Source of the DNA: Bacteroidota bacterium
GTDB lineage: Bacteria > Bacteroidota > Bacteroidia > CAILMK01
Direction of reading: 5' to 3'
Assembly: GCA_013288555.1 (NCBI GenBank)
Contig: JABDBQ010000005.1
Span: 41,799-105,798 of the forward strand
Length of the DNA: 64,000 nt
This document shows positions 49,608-58,878 of this stretch, one piece after another. Below the pieces are notes generated by a model that saw only the letters and a program-made list of their open reading frames with translations, searched no databases and was not told the origin of the DNA. The position numbers were made by a program, and so were the translations under genes. Within the stretch, counting starts at the first letter, position 1. The number at the start of each line of letters is the position of its first letter.

Positions 49608-50126
49608 TTGAAGAAAATAGGCATAATCAGTGATACACATGGTTACCTGGATGACAGAATCATTCATTATTTAAAGGATCTGGATGAAATATGGCATGCC
49701 GGTGACTGGGGTGGGATTGAGGTTTCTGATAAGTTAGCAACAATCGCAGAATTGCGTGGTGTATATGGAAATATTGATGGCAGAGAGATCAGGCTTACTT
49801 ATCCTAAAACGTTAAGGTTCAATTGTGAAGGCGTAAATGTTTTGATGACCCATATAGGAGGATACCCGGGAAAATATGCTCCTGATATCCGGGATGAAAT
49901 AAAATCCAACCCGCCTAATCTTTTTATATGTGGTCATTCGCATATTGTCAAAGTGATGCGTGATCAAAAACTAGGATTATTGCATATTAATCCGGGTGCA
50001 GCCGGACGGAGTGGGTTTCATAAAGTCAGGACTTTAGTTCTTATGGATATTGAAGGCTCACAAATGAAGAATTTGAGAGTAGTGGAATTGGGGCTGCGTG
50101 GTGAAGAAGGATTTATAACAGAATGA
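49608..50126 (+). CDS. YfcE/MJ0936-family phosphodiesterase (metallophosphoesterase), TTG start
   Basis: KKIGIISDTHGYLD, HAGDWGG, GNIDGREIR, THIGGYPGKY, CGHSHIVKV, NPGAAG. The first codon is TTG. Confidence 0.92.
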   Translation: MKKIGIISDTHGYLDDRIIHYLKDLDEIWHAGDWGGIEVSDKLATIAELRGVYGNIDGREIRLTYPKTLRFNCEGVNVLMTHIGGYPGKYAPDIRDEIKSNPPNLFICGHSHIVKVMRDQKLGLLHINPGAAGRSGFHKVRTLVLMDIEGSQMKNLRVVELGLRGEEGFITE

Positions 50127-50227
50127 GGAAATTTATAAATAAAATCTGGACAATCATTAGGCCTGACCCACTGCCGTAGATTATTATTCGTTATTAAAAT
50201 TATAAGATAACTTTTAATTCTTAAAAC

Positions 50228-50932
50228 ATGAAAAAAATCATTCTATTCTTTTGTTTTTCATTACTTGTAATTTCAACCTTTGCACAATTCCCAGATCCGG
50301 GTTCGAAAGGATTTACTTTTGGACTTAATGGACTCCAGGGGATAAGTTTGTCAGCAGCGCACACGAGCACGCTACAATACAAATTGTCTCAGAATGAAAA
50401 TTTTATCTGGCGTTTCTCAGGAGTCCTTACATTAACCAATTATGGTAGCACAAGTACCAGTGGCGGAAGATATTATGATAATGAAAGTCGTAATTCTACG
50501 GTCGGAATAGGTATTGGGTGTGAAAAAGTGATTGCAAAAGTGAACAGGTTTCGCATATATGGGGGTGGGGATCTGGTACCTATGATGACTTCCGGAACTT
50601 CAACAAGTTCCAATACAATCATCGATGAAACGCTAACAGGAAATGGACTAAATGGTGATTTTAGCAAGTCAGTTACCAAAAATCCGTCCATTATTAATAT
50701 TGGATTATATCCATTTCTTGGATTCGAATATTTTATATCAAAGAATTTTTCTATCGGTGCTGAATTTAGTTTTGGTATTTCATATTCGTTGGATGCAAAG
50801 AGCTCTACAGTAAGCTCTTCCCGCGTCAATGGTATCAATCAGCCAGACATCTCAAATTCTTCTGAACAGAAACCCCAGTTTAATTTCAACAGTACTAATG
50901 GCGCTGTGATCACTGGTTCGGTTTATTTCTAA
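50228..50932 (+). CDS. Outer membrane beta-barrel protein
   Basis: Signal peptide (LFFCFSLLVISTFAQ) and alternating-strand pattern. Confidence 0.6.
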   Translation: MKKIILFFCFSLLVISTFAQFPDPGSKGFTFGLNGLQGISLSAAHTSTLQYKLSQNENFIWRFSGVLTLTNYGSTSTSGGRYYDNESRNSTVGIGIGCEKVIAKVNRFRIYGGGDLVPMMTSGTSTSSNTIIDETLTGNGLNGDFSKSVTKNPSIINIGLYPFLGFEYFISKNFSIGAEFSFGISYSLDAKSSTVSSSRVNGINQPDISNSSEQKPQFNFNSTNGAVITGSVYF

Positions 50933-50957
50933 GTCTACTATACCTAAACAAAATATG

Positions 50958-50991
50958 ATGCCGAAGATTAAATTAGCTTCGGCATTTTTTT
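50958..50991 (+). terminator. Rho-independent terminator
   Basis: ATGCCGAAG-N10-CTTCGGCAT followed by a T run, just after the OMP gene stop. Confidence 0.85.
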
Positions 50992-51124
50992 ATACCCTAA
51001 AGCCAGCTAAAGTGCTAGTTTGGTTATATTTTATCTGTTTATTCCATTCCTAAATCCCCAAATCCCCAAATTATTTTCTCAAACCCCTGTAACTTTCCGG
51101 GCTCTTAGCCCGTCATACGACAAA

Positions 51125-51622
51125 ATGGATGCTAAAACGTACAATAGCCTGGTAGAGGCAGAAGCGGATGCTGTTTACCGGTTTATTTTGAAGTGCACCA
51201 AACATGAGGAAGACGCCCAGGATATAGTACAAGACGCATTTGAAAAAGTCTGGATGAATAAAGAAAATATAGACGGCACAAAAGCAAAATCCTACCTGTT
51301 CTCCACAGCTTATCATACCATGATAGACAGGATCAGGAAAGTAAAGCGGATTACGCCACTGGAAGAACATCATGAGGATATGAATTTTTATACTGAGGAA
51401 TATACCGGGACAAAAGAAATGGTTCAAAATGCTGTAAACCAACTGCCAGCCGATCAAAAGACTGTAATATTACTTAGAGATTATGAAGGATATTCTTATG
51501 AAGAAATTGGGACTATAACGCAATTGACTGAAAGCCAGGTGAAGGTATATATTCACCGGGCAAGGACTTTTTTGAGGAATTACATTGAAAAAACAGAGAA
51601 CTACTACTATGGAAATAAATAA
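51125..51622 (+). CDS. Sigma-70 family (ECF-type) RNA polymerase sigma factor
   Basis: DAVYRFILKCTKHEEDAQDIVQDAFEKVW region 2, PADQKTVILLRDYEGYSYEEIGTITQLTESQVKVYIHRARTFLRNYI region 4. Start trimmed to MDAKTYNSL. Confidence 0.93.
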   Translation: MDAKTYNSLVEAEADAVYRFILKCTKHEEDAQDIVQDAFEKVWMNKENIDGTKAKSYLFSTAYHTMIDRIRKVKRITPLEEHHEDMNFYTEEYTGTKEMVQNAVNQLPADQKTVILLRDYEGYSYEEIGTITQLTESQVKVYIHRARTFLRNYIEKTENYYYGNK

Positions 51623-52490
51623 AAATAATTATAAAGACTGGCTTATCAGGTACCTTGAAAATGACCTGAATACGGATGAAAGAGCAGATATGGAACTGTT
51701 TATTAAAGAGAATCATGAAGCAGCCTCTGAATGGGATTTGCTGCAGCGTACCCGCCTTCAGCCGGATCTGAGTATCCGTTTCCCGAATAAAAGCCTGCTT
51801 TTTCGTACTGAGGAACCTGTGGTGGAACTGAAGAAACCTGTAGTGGTTTTCAAATTATATCGCTATGCGGCTTTTGCAGCCGCGGCAGCGGTTCTTGCAT
51901 TCGTGATTATTTTTACTATTCGTAAGCCCGAAACCAGGATTGAGACTGCACATTCGTTTTTGAAAAATCAAAACACACCTTCAGTTCAAATCCCAGAGAA
52001 GAACCAAAATATTGCTTCATCACAGGAAGAAAATAAAATGGCTCAGGATACAAAATCGATCGATAATCAGAAGAATGATATTAATGGTTCAAAAAATAGT
52101 CATAAGAGCTTGATTGCGAAACAAATGCCAAATGAACCTGTTAAAGATAAATCTGTTCAAAATGCAATTCCGGAGCCAACGCAATTAAAAAGTCAACCCG
52201 TTGCGGAACAGAAAATACCAGGAGGTATAAAAAATGATACTGATAAAATTACACATCAGTCTATAATGAAAGAACAACTTGCTATTGCGAAAGAGCCGGT
52301 AAATCATTCTGTTTCAAAAAATCCGGTGAAAACAGTTTCTTCTAATGAGGATAATGATCAAACCCTGCTTCAGACTGCAATCAATCTTTTTCATCATGTA
52401 TCAATTAAAAAGCAGGAAAAAAACCAGCAGACCTATTATGCACTTTCAATACAGACACCCAATATTTCTATTAATAAAACTATCAAATAA
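51609..52490 (+). CDS. Putative anti-sigma factor, single-TM
   Basis: Overlaps the sigma gene; short N-terminal cytoplasmic domain MEINKNNYKDWLIRYLENDLNTDERADMELFI, TM AAFAAAAAVLAFVIIFTI, then a low-complexity region. Confidence 0.7.
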   Translation: MEINKNNYKDWLIRYLENDLNTDERADMELFIKENHEAASEWDLLQRTRLQPDLSIRFPNKSLLFRTEEPVVELKKPVVVFKLYRYAAFAAAAAVLAFVIIFTIRKPETRIETAHSFLKNQNTPSVQIPEKNQNIASSQEENKMAQDTKSIDNQKNDINGSKNSHKSLIAKQMPNEPVKDKSVQNAIPEPTQLKSQPVAEQKIPGGIKNDTDKITHQSIMKEQLAIAKEPVNHSVSKNPVKTVSSNEDNDQTLLQTAINLFHHVSIKKQEKNQQTYYALSIQTPNISINKTIK

Positions 52491-52506
52491 ATAAATTAAA
52501 AATAAA

Positions 52507-53724
52507 ATGAAAAATAAAAATATGATAACGAGAACAGTTTTAATAGCCTCTTTAATACTGATAGTCATGCCCTTTTCTATTAAAGCACAGGGCCAAAAAG
52601 ACAAAATCATTCATACTGAAAAAAGGTCGGTGGACAGAAATGGAAAGGACAGCATTGTAACAATATGCAAGGAGGACCGCGAAAATGGAGTGGATATAAA
52701 GAGAAACATTGTAATTCGCGATGGAGACACTATTACTAATATAGTAACTTCAGACAATAGCGGTACAGGGCCAGAGAGTGGTTCATCTGTTATAATTAAT
52801 GGTGATTCTGTTGTGAGGATTCATGGCGGCGTTGGTGGGAATAAAAATATAAATGTTGAAAAAAAGACAATTATTATTATGAACGGAGATTCTGTATATA
52901 CTGTGAAACCGGGTGATGGTAATGTTAACATTGATGTGGATACAGCCACCATCAGGAGGAAATTCAGTCTGAACAAATCACTTCAGGATGCGGATAAGAA
53001 GGGAATAACGATCTCTGATAAATACGTAATTATAAATCTCAATAAATTGTCACATAAGGATACTGCAAAAGAACATATTCGGAATGTTGAAGGCAGAATT
53101 GGACTCGAAGGATTTGATTTAGGGTTCACGCAGTTTATTGATGGTGGTAACTTTGGCGTATCCCAGCCAAACCGTCTTCTGGATCTTAATGTGGGGAAAT
53201 CTGTCAATGTCAATTTCCGCGTTGCCGATCTGATGGTTAACCTGGCTGATCATAAATTATTCCTGGATGCAGGGCTCGAATTTGATTTGCATGATTATCG
53301 TTTTACCAATAATATAACGATCCAGCCGAATGCTGCAAAGTTTAACGCTTATAATGATACAACCGCCAATTTTTCAAAAGATAAATTGTCAACTCAATAT
53401 CTTGAATTGCCTCTTATGTTGTGTTATAATTCAAACCCTAAGAAACAAAGCCATTCTTTCACAATCGGAGCAGGTGGATATGGTGGTATTTTGCTGGGAG
53501 CTTATACCAAACAAATCAGTGACGCGCACGGTACCCAGCACTATTATGGTGATTTTCATTGCAATGGCATTGATTACGGGTTGATGGGAATAATCGGATA
53601 TGGAGATGTTCAACTGTATGGGAAATTTAATACTTCTCCTTTGTTCCAGGGATCTTATGCTGCCCCAAATCTCCAGTCATTTACGTTTGGTATAAGGTTG
53701 TTCCATAGCTTCAAGTGGAGCTGA
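52507..53724 (+). CDS. Outer membrane beta-barrel protein, third gene of sigma operon
   Basis: Signal peptide; C-terminal beta-barrel pattern (FTIGAGGYGGILLGAYT, FTFGIRLFHSFKWS). Confidence 0.6.
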   Translation: MKNKNMITRTVLIASLILIVMPFSIKAQGQKDKIIHTEKRSVDRNGKDSIVTICKEDRENGVDIKRNIVIRDGDTITNIVTSDNSGTGPESGSSVIINGDSVVRIHGGVGGNKNINVEKKTIIIMNGDSVYTVKPGDGNVNIDVDTATIRRKFSLNKSLQDADKKGITISDKYVIINLNKLSHKDTAKEHIRNVEGRIGLEGFDLGFTQFIDGGNFGVSQPNRLLDLNVGKSVNVNFRVADLMVNLADHKLFLDAGLEFDLHDYRFTNNITIQPNAAKFNAYNDTTANFSKDKLSTQYLELPLMLCYNSNPKKQSHSFTIGAGGYGGILLGAYTKQISDAHGTQHYYGDFHCNGIDYGLMGIIGYGDVQLYGKFNTSPLFQGSYAAPNLQSFTFGIRLFHSFKWS

Positions 53725-53830
53725 TATTCAATTACGAATTAGTAATTATGAACCCGAAGGTTCGCGTTAGCAATTACGAGTGATGAAACGGATCTGCTCA
53801 TAATCTTTTCAATCATATTTCTGGTTCGCG

Positions 53831-53872
53831 ATGTCCCTTTTTCAAATTCTTGAAACAGGGGCATTGTTTTTT
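53831..53872 (+). terminator. Imperfect Rho-independent terminator
   Basis: ATGTCCCTTTTTCAA / TTGAAACAGGGGCAT stem (one G-U, one mismatch) followed by TGTTTTTTT. Confidence 0.6.
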
Positions 53873-53921
53873 TGAACGAGTATGTTGTATAACTGGCGTT
53901 GAAAGTATTTTCAAAAAACTT

Positions 53922-53929
53922 TATATTTG
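53922..53929 (+). promoter_or_regulatory. Candidate -7 box TATATTTG for the TPR gene
   Basis: TATATTTG, 21 bp before the ATG at 53951; TTG at 53899-53901 as a possible -33. Confidence 0.45.
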
Positions 53930-53950
53930 ACTTATAAAGACTTGAACAAT

Positions 53951-54778
53951 ATGAAAAACTTATTTCTGCTTATTCTTGCGTTTTATTCTACGATAAATGG
54001 ATACAGCCAAATTGCGAATGAGTATTATAATAAAGGACTTGCCAGAAGCTATTTAAAAGATTACCAGGGAGCTATTAAATTCTATAACAAGACAATAAAG
54101 ACTAATCCTGAATACGCTGAAGCTTATTGTGCCAGAGGTTTTGCAAAAGATAAATTGAAGGACTACAATGCAGCGATCAAGGATTACAGTAAGGCAATAG
54201 GTATAAACCCTAAATATACGGATGCATATTTCAGAAGAGGATTTGTAAAGTTATATTACCAAAAAGACTATCAGGGGGCGATTGCCGACTATAGTAAGTT
54301 AATAGAATTAAATAATTCTAATTCGACATCCTATAATGCAAATTTATATTTCAACAGAGCCTTTGCTAAAGATCAGTCACAAGATCACCAAGGAGCCATC
54401 GATGATTTTGGTAAATCAATAGAGATTAATCCGTCGTTTCCTGAGGCTTATTTCAGAAGGGGATTCGTAAAGAGCTATCTACAAGACTATAAGGGAGATA
54501 TAGAAGATCAGAATAAAGCCTTACAGATTGATTCCAGATACGCAGATGCCTATTATGCAAGAGGGTGTGCAAAAGCCAGCTTATTTGATTATACAGGATC
54601 AATAGCTGATCTTGATTCATGTATCAAAATTGATCCTGTTTACAATTATGCTTATTTTGAAAGAGGATCTGTTAAAATGAAGTTGGGGCAAAAGGATAAT
54701 GCATGCCAGGATTTTAGCCAGGCTTTAAAATTAGGAGATTCAAGAGCCAAAGAAGTCACAAAAGTGTATTGCAAGTAA
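53951..54778 (+). CDS. Secreted TPR-repeat protein
   Basis: Signal peptide MKNLFLLILAFYSTINGYSQ; repeated YxxGxAKxxLxDYxGAIxDYxKAIxINP units. Confidence 0.85.
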   Translation: MKNLFLLILAFYSTINGYSQIANEYYNKGLARSYLKDYQGAIKFYNKTIKTNPEYAEAYCARGFAKDKLKDYNAAIKDYSKAIGINPKYTDAYFRRGFVKLYYQKDYQGAIADYSKLIELNNSNSTSYNANLYFNRAFAKDQSQDHQGAIDDFGKSIEINPSFPEAYFRRGFVKSYLQDYKGDIEDQNKALQIDSRYADAYYARGCAKASLFDYTGSIADLDSCIKIDPVYNYAYFERGSVKMKLGQKDNACQDFSQALKLGDSRAKEVTKVYCK

Positions 54779-54816
54779 TATTTATCTTATTAATGAGTAC
54801 CCAAGAATTCGAGATT

Positions 54817-56676
54817 CTAAACCGTAATTATTTTCTCACTATCAACAAAATACATTGCAATGATCCCTTTGCTTTTTACCTCAATATTTCCACGGGAAGT
54901 ACAATTAAAATTGTCTTTCACAATATAATAAGTGTGCTCTGATATGTTTACTTTACCGGTCTCACCAAACTGTTCCATGCGGGCTGCCGTATTTACAGCA
55001 TCACCCCATATATCGTAAGCAAATTTCTTTATTCCAACCACTCCAGCCACAACCGGGCCTGTATTTATCCCGATACGGATCTCAAAATAAGACTGGTTTT
55101 TGCCCAGTTTCTCAAGTTTCTCTGCTTCTACATATTGTTGCATTTCAAGAGCAGCTTTTATGATATCAATTGGTGTCCCTTTTAACGAACCTGTTAGCCC
55201 GCCCGCGCATAGATAGGCATCCCCGATTGTTTTAATTTTTTCAAGTCCATGCCGCTCAATAATAAGATCAAACGAACCGAAATATTTATCAAGATCTTCA
55301 ACCAGTGCATCAGCTGTCATTGATTCGGCAATTTCTGTAAATCCTTTAATATCAGCAAACATCACACTAACTTCATCATAATTACGGGCAGTAGTTTTGC
55401 CGTATTTAATAAGTTCCTGGGCTGTTTCAGCAGGCAGGATATTAAGAAGCAATTCATCTGAACGTCGTTTTTCGGCGCGGATAATTTGAATTGCTTTTCG
55501 TTCAAAACGATAACGGTGGTAAAGAATGAATGAAATTATAAGAATGAGAATCAATCCTATTCCAAGTGTATAGCCAATAAAACTCTGACGCTGTGCATGA
55601 GCCTCTTCTATTTCGTGGTTTTTTGTTAGTATCGCAATCTGCTGTTCTTTCTTTTCCGTTTCATATTTGGTCTGCATATCTGCAATGGCTTTGCTCTTTT
55701 CTATATTGTATATGCTATCCTTTATTTTATCATATAAATCGAGCGTATTGTAGGCTTTTTGATAATCATTAATTTGTTTATAAAAATCTGATAGATTGCC
55801 ATATATCTCCATTAGTGATGACAAAGACCCTGTTTTTTTTGCAAGGGGAATGGCAAGGTTGAAATAATAAAGAGAACTATCTTTATTATCTTTTTCATAA
55901 GCAATTGCAATATTATCAAAAGCATTTGCCAAATCGCTGTAATTATTTAATGATTTCAGCATTCTGGCATTCTGAGAAAAATATACCAATGCTTTTTTAT
56001 AATTCCCTTCACTAAAATAAGTGGCGCCTATATTACTATAAATTTTTGCCTGGTTTTCTCTGTTATTGACCATAATAAATAGTGGAAGAGCTTTTAAATA
56101 ATAACTTCGAGCTAGGTCAAATCGCTTATAATTTTGATATAAAAAGCCGAGATCCATATTTATTCTAGCTTCATCAAGTATATTTCCAGTCTTTGAAATG
56201 AACTCTACACTTTTGTGTAAATAATACAACGCCTTTGCACTATCATTTAACCTAATATAAACATTTCCTAAATTTTCATTTGAATGCGCAATACCTGCGT
56301 TGTCATGAATGGTTTCCCTTAGTTTTAGGCTTTTCAAATGAAAATAAATGGACGAATCGTAAGCTCCTTCATTAAAGCAAATTAGTCCAAGGCTACTATA
56401 TATGTTGATTATAGCCGTTTGAAAATGTAGCCTTTGAGCAAGAACCTCAGCTAAATGGAAATATTTTTTAGAATCTGAATAGCTTGTATTCCTATATTCC
56501 CACGCAATTGACTTTAAAAGATTGACACGGTTGGTATCCGTTGTAGAATAGTATTGTAGAGAATCAATCTTGTTCTTTAAGCCGTAGTTATCAGCTTTAG
56601 CATCTATGAAACCAAAATAACTTGATAAAATCAGGATAAAACAAATACCGGATTTCGGGTTAAAAAAGTCAATCAT
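54817..56676 (-). CDS. TPR-sensor transmembrane class III adenylate/guanylate cyclase
   Basis: Signal-like N-terminus, TPR repeats, TM FIGYTLGIGLILILIISFILYHRY, cyclase VMFADIKGFTEIAE / KIKTIGDAYLCAGG / FAYDIWGDAVNTAARMEQ. Confidence 0.92.
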   Translation of the reverse strand: MIDFFNPKSGICFILILSSYFGFIDAKADNYGLKNKIDSLQYYSTTDTNRVNLLKSIAWEYRNTSYSDSKKYFHLAEVLAQRLHFQTAIINIYSSLGLICFNEGAYDSSIYFHLKSLKLRETIHDNAGIAHSNENLGNVYIRLNDSAKALYYLHKSVEFISKTGNILDEARINMDLGFLYQNYKRFDLARSYYLKALPLFIMVNNRENQAKIYSNIGATYFSEGNYKKALVYFSQNARMLKSLNNYSDLANAFDNIAIAYEKDNKDSSLYYFNLAIPLAKKTGSLSSLMEIYGNLSDFYKQINDYQKAYNTLDLYDKIKDSIYNIEKSKAIADMQTKYETEKKEQQIAILTKNHEIEEAHAQRQSFIGYTLGIGLILILIISFILYHRYRFERKAIQIIRAEKRRSDELLLNILPAETAQELIKYGKTTARNYDEVSVMFADIKGFTEIAESMTADALVEDLDKYFGSFDLIIERHGLEKIKTIGDAYLCAGGLTGSLKGTPIDIIKAALEMQQYVEAEKLEKLGKNQSYFEIRIGINTGPVVAGVVGIKKFAYDIWGDAVNTAARMEQFGETGKVNISEHTYYIVKDNFNCTSRGNIEVKSKGIIAMYFVDSEKIITV

Positions 56677-56695
56677 CCGATTAAAATGTGTTTTT

Positions 56696-57385
56696 TTACT
56701 TCCCTACATCTAGTAGCTTCTGCATGCGATTTATTGCTTTCTCAATGGCTGCATTAAATTCTTCCTCAATTATAAATTTAGCATGTGGCCATATCTGAGG
56801 CCCCATCGGAACACCTGAAGATGAATAAATATGTGGCTTGGTCCTGGATGTGCTGCTATCCTGGTTTTGTAAATTCACAATAAATGAAGGTTGGACATAG
56901 CTATTAGATTCAATGTTGTAGGACCTGAGATTAAACCACATTGAATCGTAATTTAATGGGTTTGGGCCTGACTCTACCTGTACATCATAAACATTATTAC
57001 CGGCTTCATCCACATAAGGATCACCCATTGGCCCACCCACCAATTGCAGATTATTTGCATTAAAGAAAACGACGATAGATAATTGTGTCGGATCTATATA
57101 AGTATAAGGTTTATTTTGTACCGGCGCTGTTCCGGGGGGTGAATAGGTATTCTTGCCGGGCAAAAATTGAGCAGAGTGCTCTAATCCCAAATCATCGAAG
57201 TAACTATACCAAACACCAGGTAGAGGAATCATAAGCTTGTTTTTTAAGTACGTTATTCGTAAAACCTCAACGGAAAAAAGTATAGCGATAACTTTTAAAG
57301 ACTTGTTTTCCAGCAAATACCCAATTCCTATTCCAAATGACGTCATTCTTTTTGTTACTACCAAATTATATTTTCGGGTTGCCAA
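56696..57385 (-). CDS. Hypothetical protein
   Basis: Long ORF with downstream-neighbour spacing; no family recognised; start uncertain. Confidence 0.4.
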   Translation of the reverse strand: MATRKYNLVVTKRMTSFGIGIGYLLENKSLKVIAILFSVEVLRITYLKNKLMIPLPGVWYSYFDDLGLEHSAQFLPGKNTYSPPGTAPVQNKPYTYIDPTQLSIVVFFNANNLQLVGGPMGDPYVDEAGNNVYDVQVESGPNPLNYDSMWFNLRSYNIESNSYVQPSFIVNLQNQDSSTSRTKPHIYSSSGVPMGPQIWPHAKFIIEEEFNAAIEKAINRMQKLLDVGK

Positions 57386-57441
57386 AAGGGTTCAACTTTT
57401 TAATTCATAATTCCTGATTCATAATTCGTAATTTTGCCCTC

Positions 57442-57822
57442 GCAAACCGTTCTATCGCCTTGAATTCGTTCAGGGAGGAAAGTCCGGGCAACACAGGGTA
57501 CCGCGCTTTTTAACGAAAAGGATCATCCCGCCATAGATGATACGGAAAGTGCCACAGAGACAAGACCGCCTTTGCAAGCAATTGCAAGGGTAAGGGTGAA
57601 AGGATGAGGTAAGAGCTCATCGCTGCCATCGGTGACGGTGGCAGAAGGTAAACCCCGCGGGTTGAAAGACCAAATAAACCGGCAGCTCCTGGTGCAAATC
57701 AGGATAAGGATACCCGTCCAATGTCGGAGGGTAGGTTGATAGAGGTGATCGGTGACGGTCATCCCAGATAAATGATAGAAGTCCCGGTTTACCGGGAAAC
57801 AGAACCCGGCTTACAGGTTTGC
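57442..57822 (+). ncRNA. rnpB: RNase P RNA (bacterial type A)
   Basis: GCAAACC...GGTTTGC terminal helix; GAGGAAAGTCCGGGC (5' P4) and ACAGAACCCGGCTTACAGG (3' P4) conserved signatures. Confidence 0.93.
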
Positions 57823-57836
57823 ATTATGGTATTTTT

Positions 57837-57875
57837 GAATAAAAAAAAGGAGCGGCAAGGCTCCTTTTTTTATTC
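57837..57875. terminator. Bidirectional Rho-independent terminator between rnpB and the DsbA-family gene
   Basis: GAATAAAAAAAAGGAGC-GGCAAG-GCTCCTTTTTTTATTC inverted repeat with A/T tracts on both sides. Confidence 0.85.
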
Positions 57876-57893
57876 ATATCTCTTCGCTATATA

Positions 57894-58595
57894 TTAGCAT
57901 GTTTCCGGGGTGCAAAATGCTCCGTCTTCGGAGTCATTAGCCAACATGATTTTAGCAGGTTGATGTTCTTCCCATGCCTGGTTGAGTGCAGCCAGGAATG
58001 TGGTACTTTCCTGTGCACCAGAAATAGCGTATTTACTGTCCAGTACAAAAAACGGAACACCATTTACGCCAATCTGTTGCGCAATATAAATGTCATTTTC
58101 AACCTCATCACTAAAATCATCTCCGGCAAGGGTATTTCTGATCTCACCTTCTTCAAGTCCGATCTCAGCACCGATCTTTACCAGTGTTTCCACATCAGCG
58201 GTGTTTTTACCTTCCGTGAAATAAGCTTTAAAAAGCTTTTCTTCAGCTTCATTTTGCAGGCCATGATTTTTAGCCAGGTGCGAAAAGCGGTGTGCATCAT
58301 ATGAATTGGCAACCACAGCCTGGTCGAATTTATAATCCAACCCAACTTGTCTGGCAATATTCGTCACATAATCATTCATTTCTTTTGCCCGCTCAAAAGT
58401 GACGCCTTTGCGCTCTGACAGGTGCTGGTAAACGGTTTTTGATGGGTCAGTAACAATATTAGGATCCAGCTGAAAGCTTTTCCATTCTACTTCAATATCT
58501 TCTTTATGAGGGAATTGTGCCAATGCATTTTCAAATTTCCGCTTGCCTATATAGCAGAACGGGCACATCACATCACTCCATATTTCAACTTTCAT
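57894..58595 (-). CDS. DsbA family oxidoreductase (FrnE-like)
   Basis: VEIWSDVMCPFCYIGKRKFENAL (CPFC), GVNGVPFFVLDSKYAISGAQ. Confidence 0.92.
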   Translation of the reverse strand: MKVEIWSDVMCPFCYIGKRKFENALAQFPHKEDIEVEWKSFQLDPNIVTDPSKTVYQHLSERKGVTFERAKEMNDYVTNIARQVGLDYKFDQAVVANSYDAHRFSHLAKNHGLQNEAEEKLFKAYFTEGKNTADVETLVKIGAEIGLEEGEIRNTLAGDDFSDEVENDIYIAQQIGVNGVPFFVLDSKYAISGAQESTTFLAALNQAWEEHQPAKIMLANDSEDGAFCTPETC

Positions 58596-58700
58596 ATTTT
58601 TAGAATTTTGTCTTTTGTCTAATTCCCCAAACAGAAGATTTTTGAAAATGGTTTTGTTATATGTTGTAACATGGAATGTTTATTTCAAGTAGAAAGATTT

Positions 58701-58818
58701 AACCGCAAAGAACACAGAGGTATAGCAGAGAACGCAAAGATTAAACCTGAGTAGAGATTGTAGAAATTCCTCATTAAAACTTTGTGCCCTTTGCGCCACC
58801 TTTGCGCCCTTTGCGGTT
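58701..58818. repeat. Intergenic inverted-repeat/word-repeat element (CGCAAAG ... CTTTGCG)
   Basis: AACCGCAAAG (58701-58710) is the exact reverse complement of CTTTGCGGTT (58809-58818); internal copies AACGCAAAG, CTTTGCGCC, CTTTGTGCC. Confidence 0.65.
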
Positions 58819-58878
58819 TTGACTTCTCTTATCCCATAATTTTCCTAATTTTCCGGTCTTTTAATTTTCTAACCGAAT

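Noticed and set aside
57523-57762. 79-aa ORF on the - strand
   Set aside because: Lies entirely inside RNase P RNA; spurious antisense ORF.
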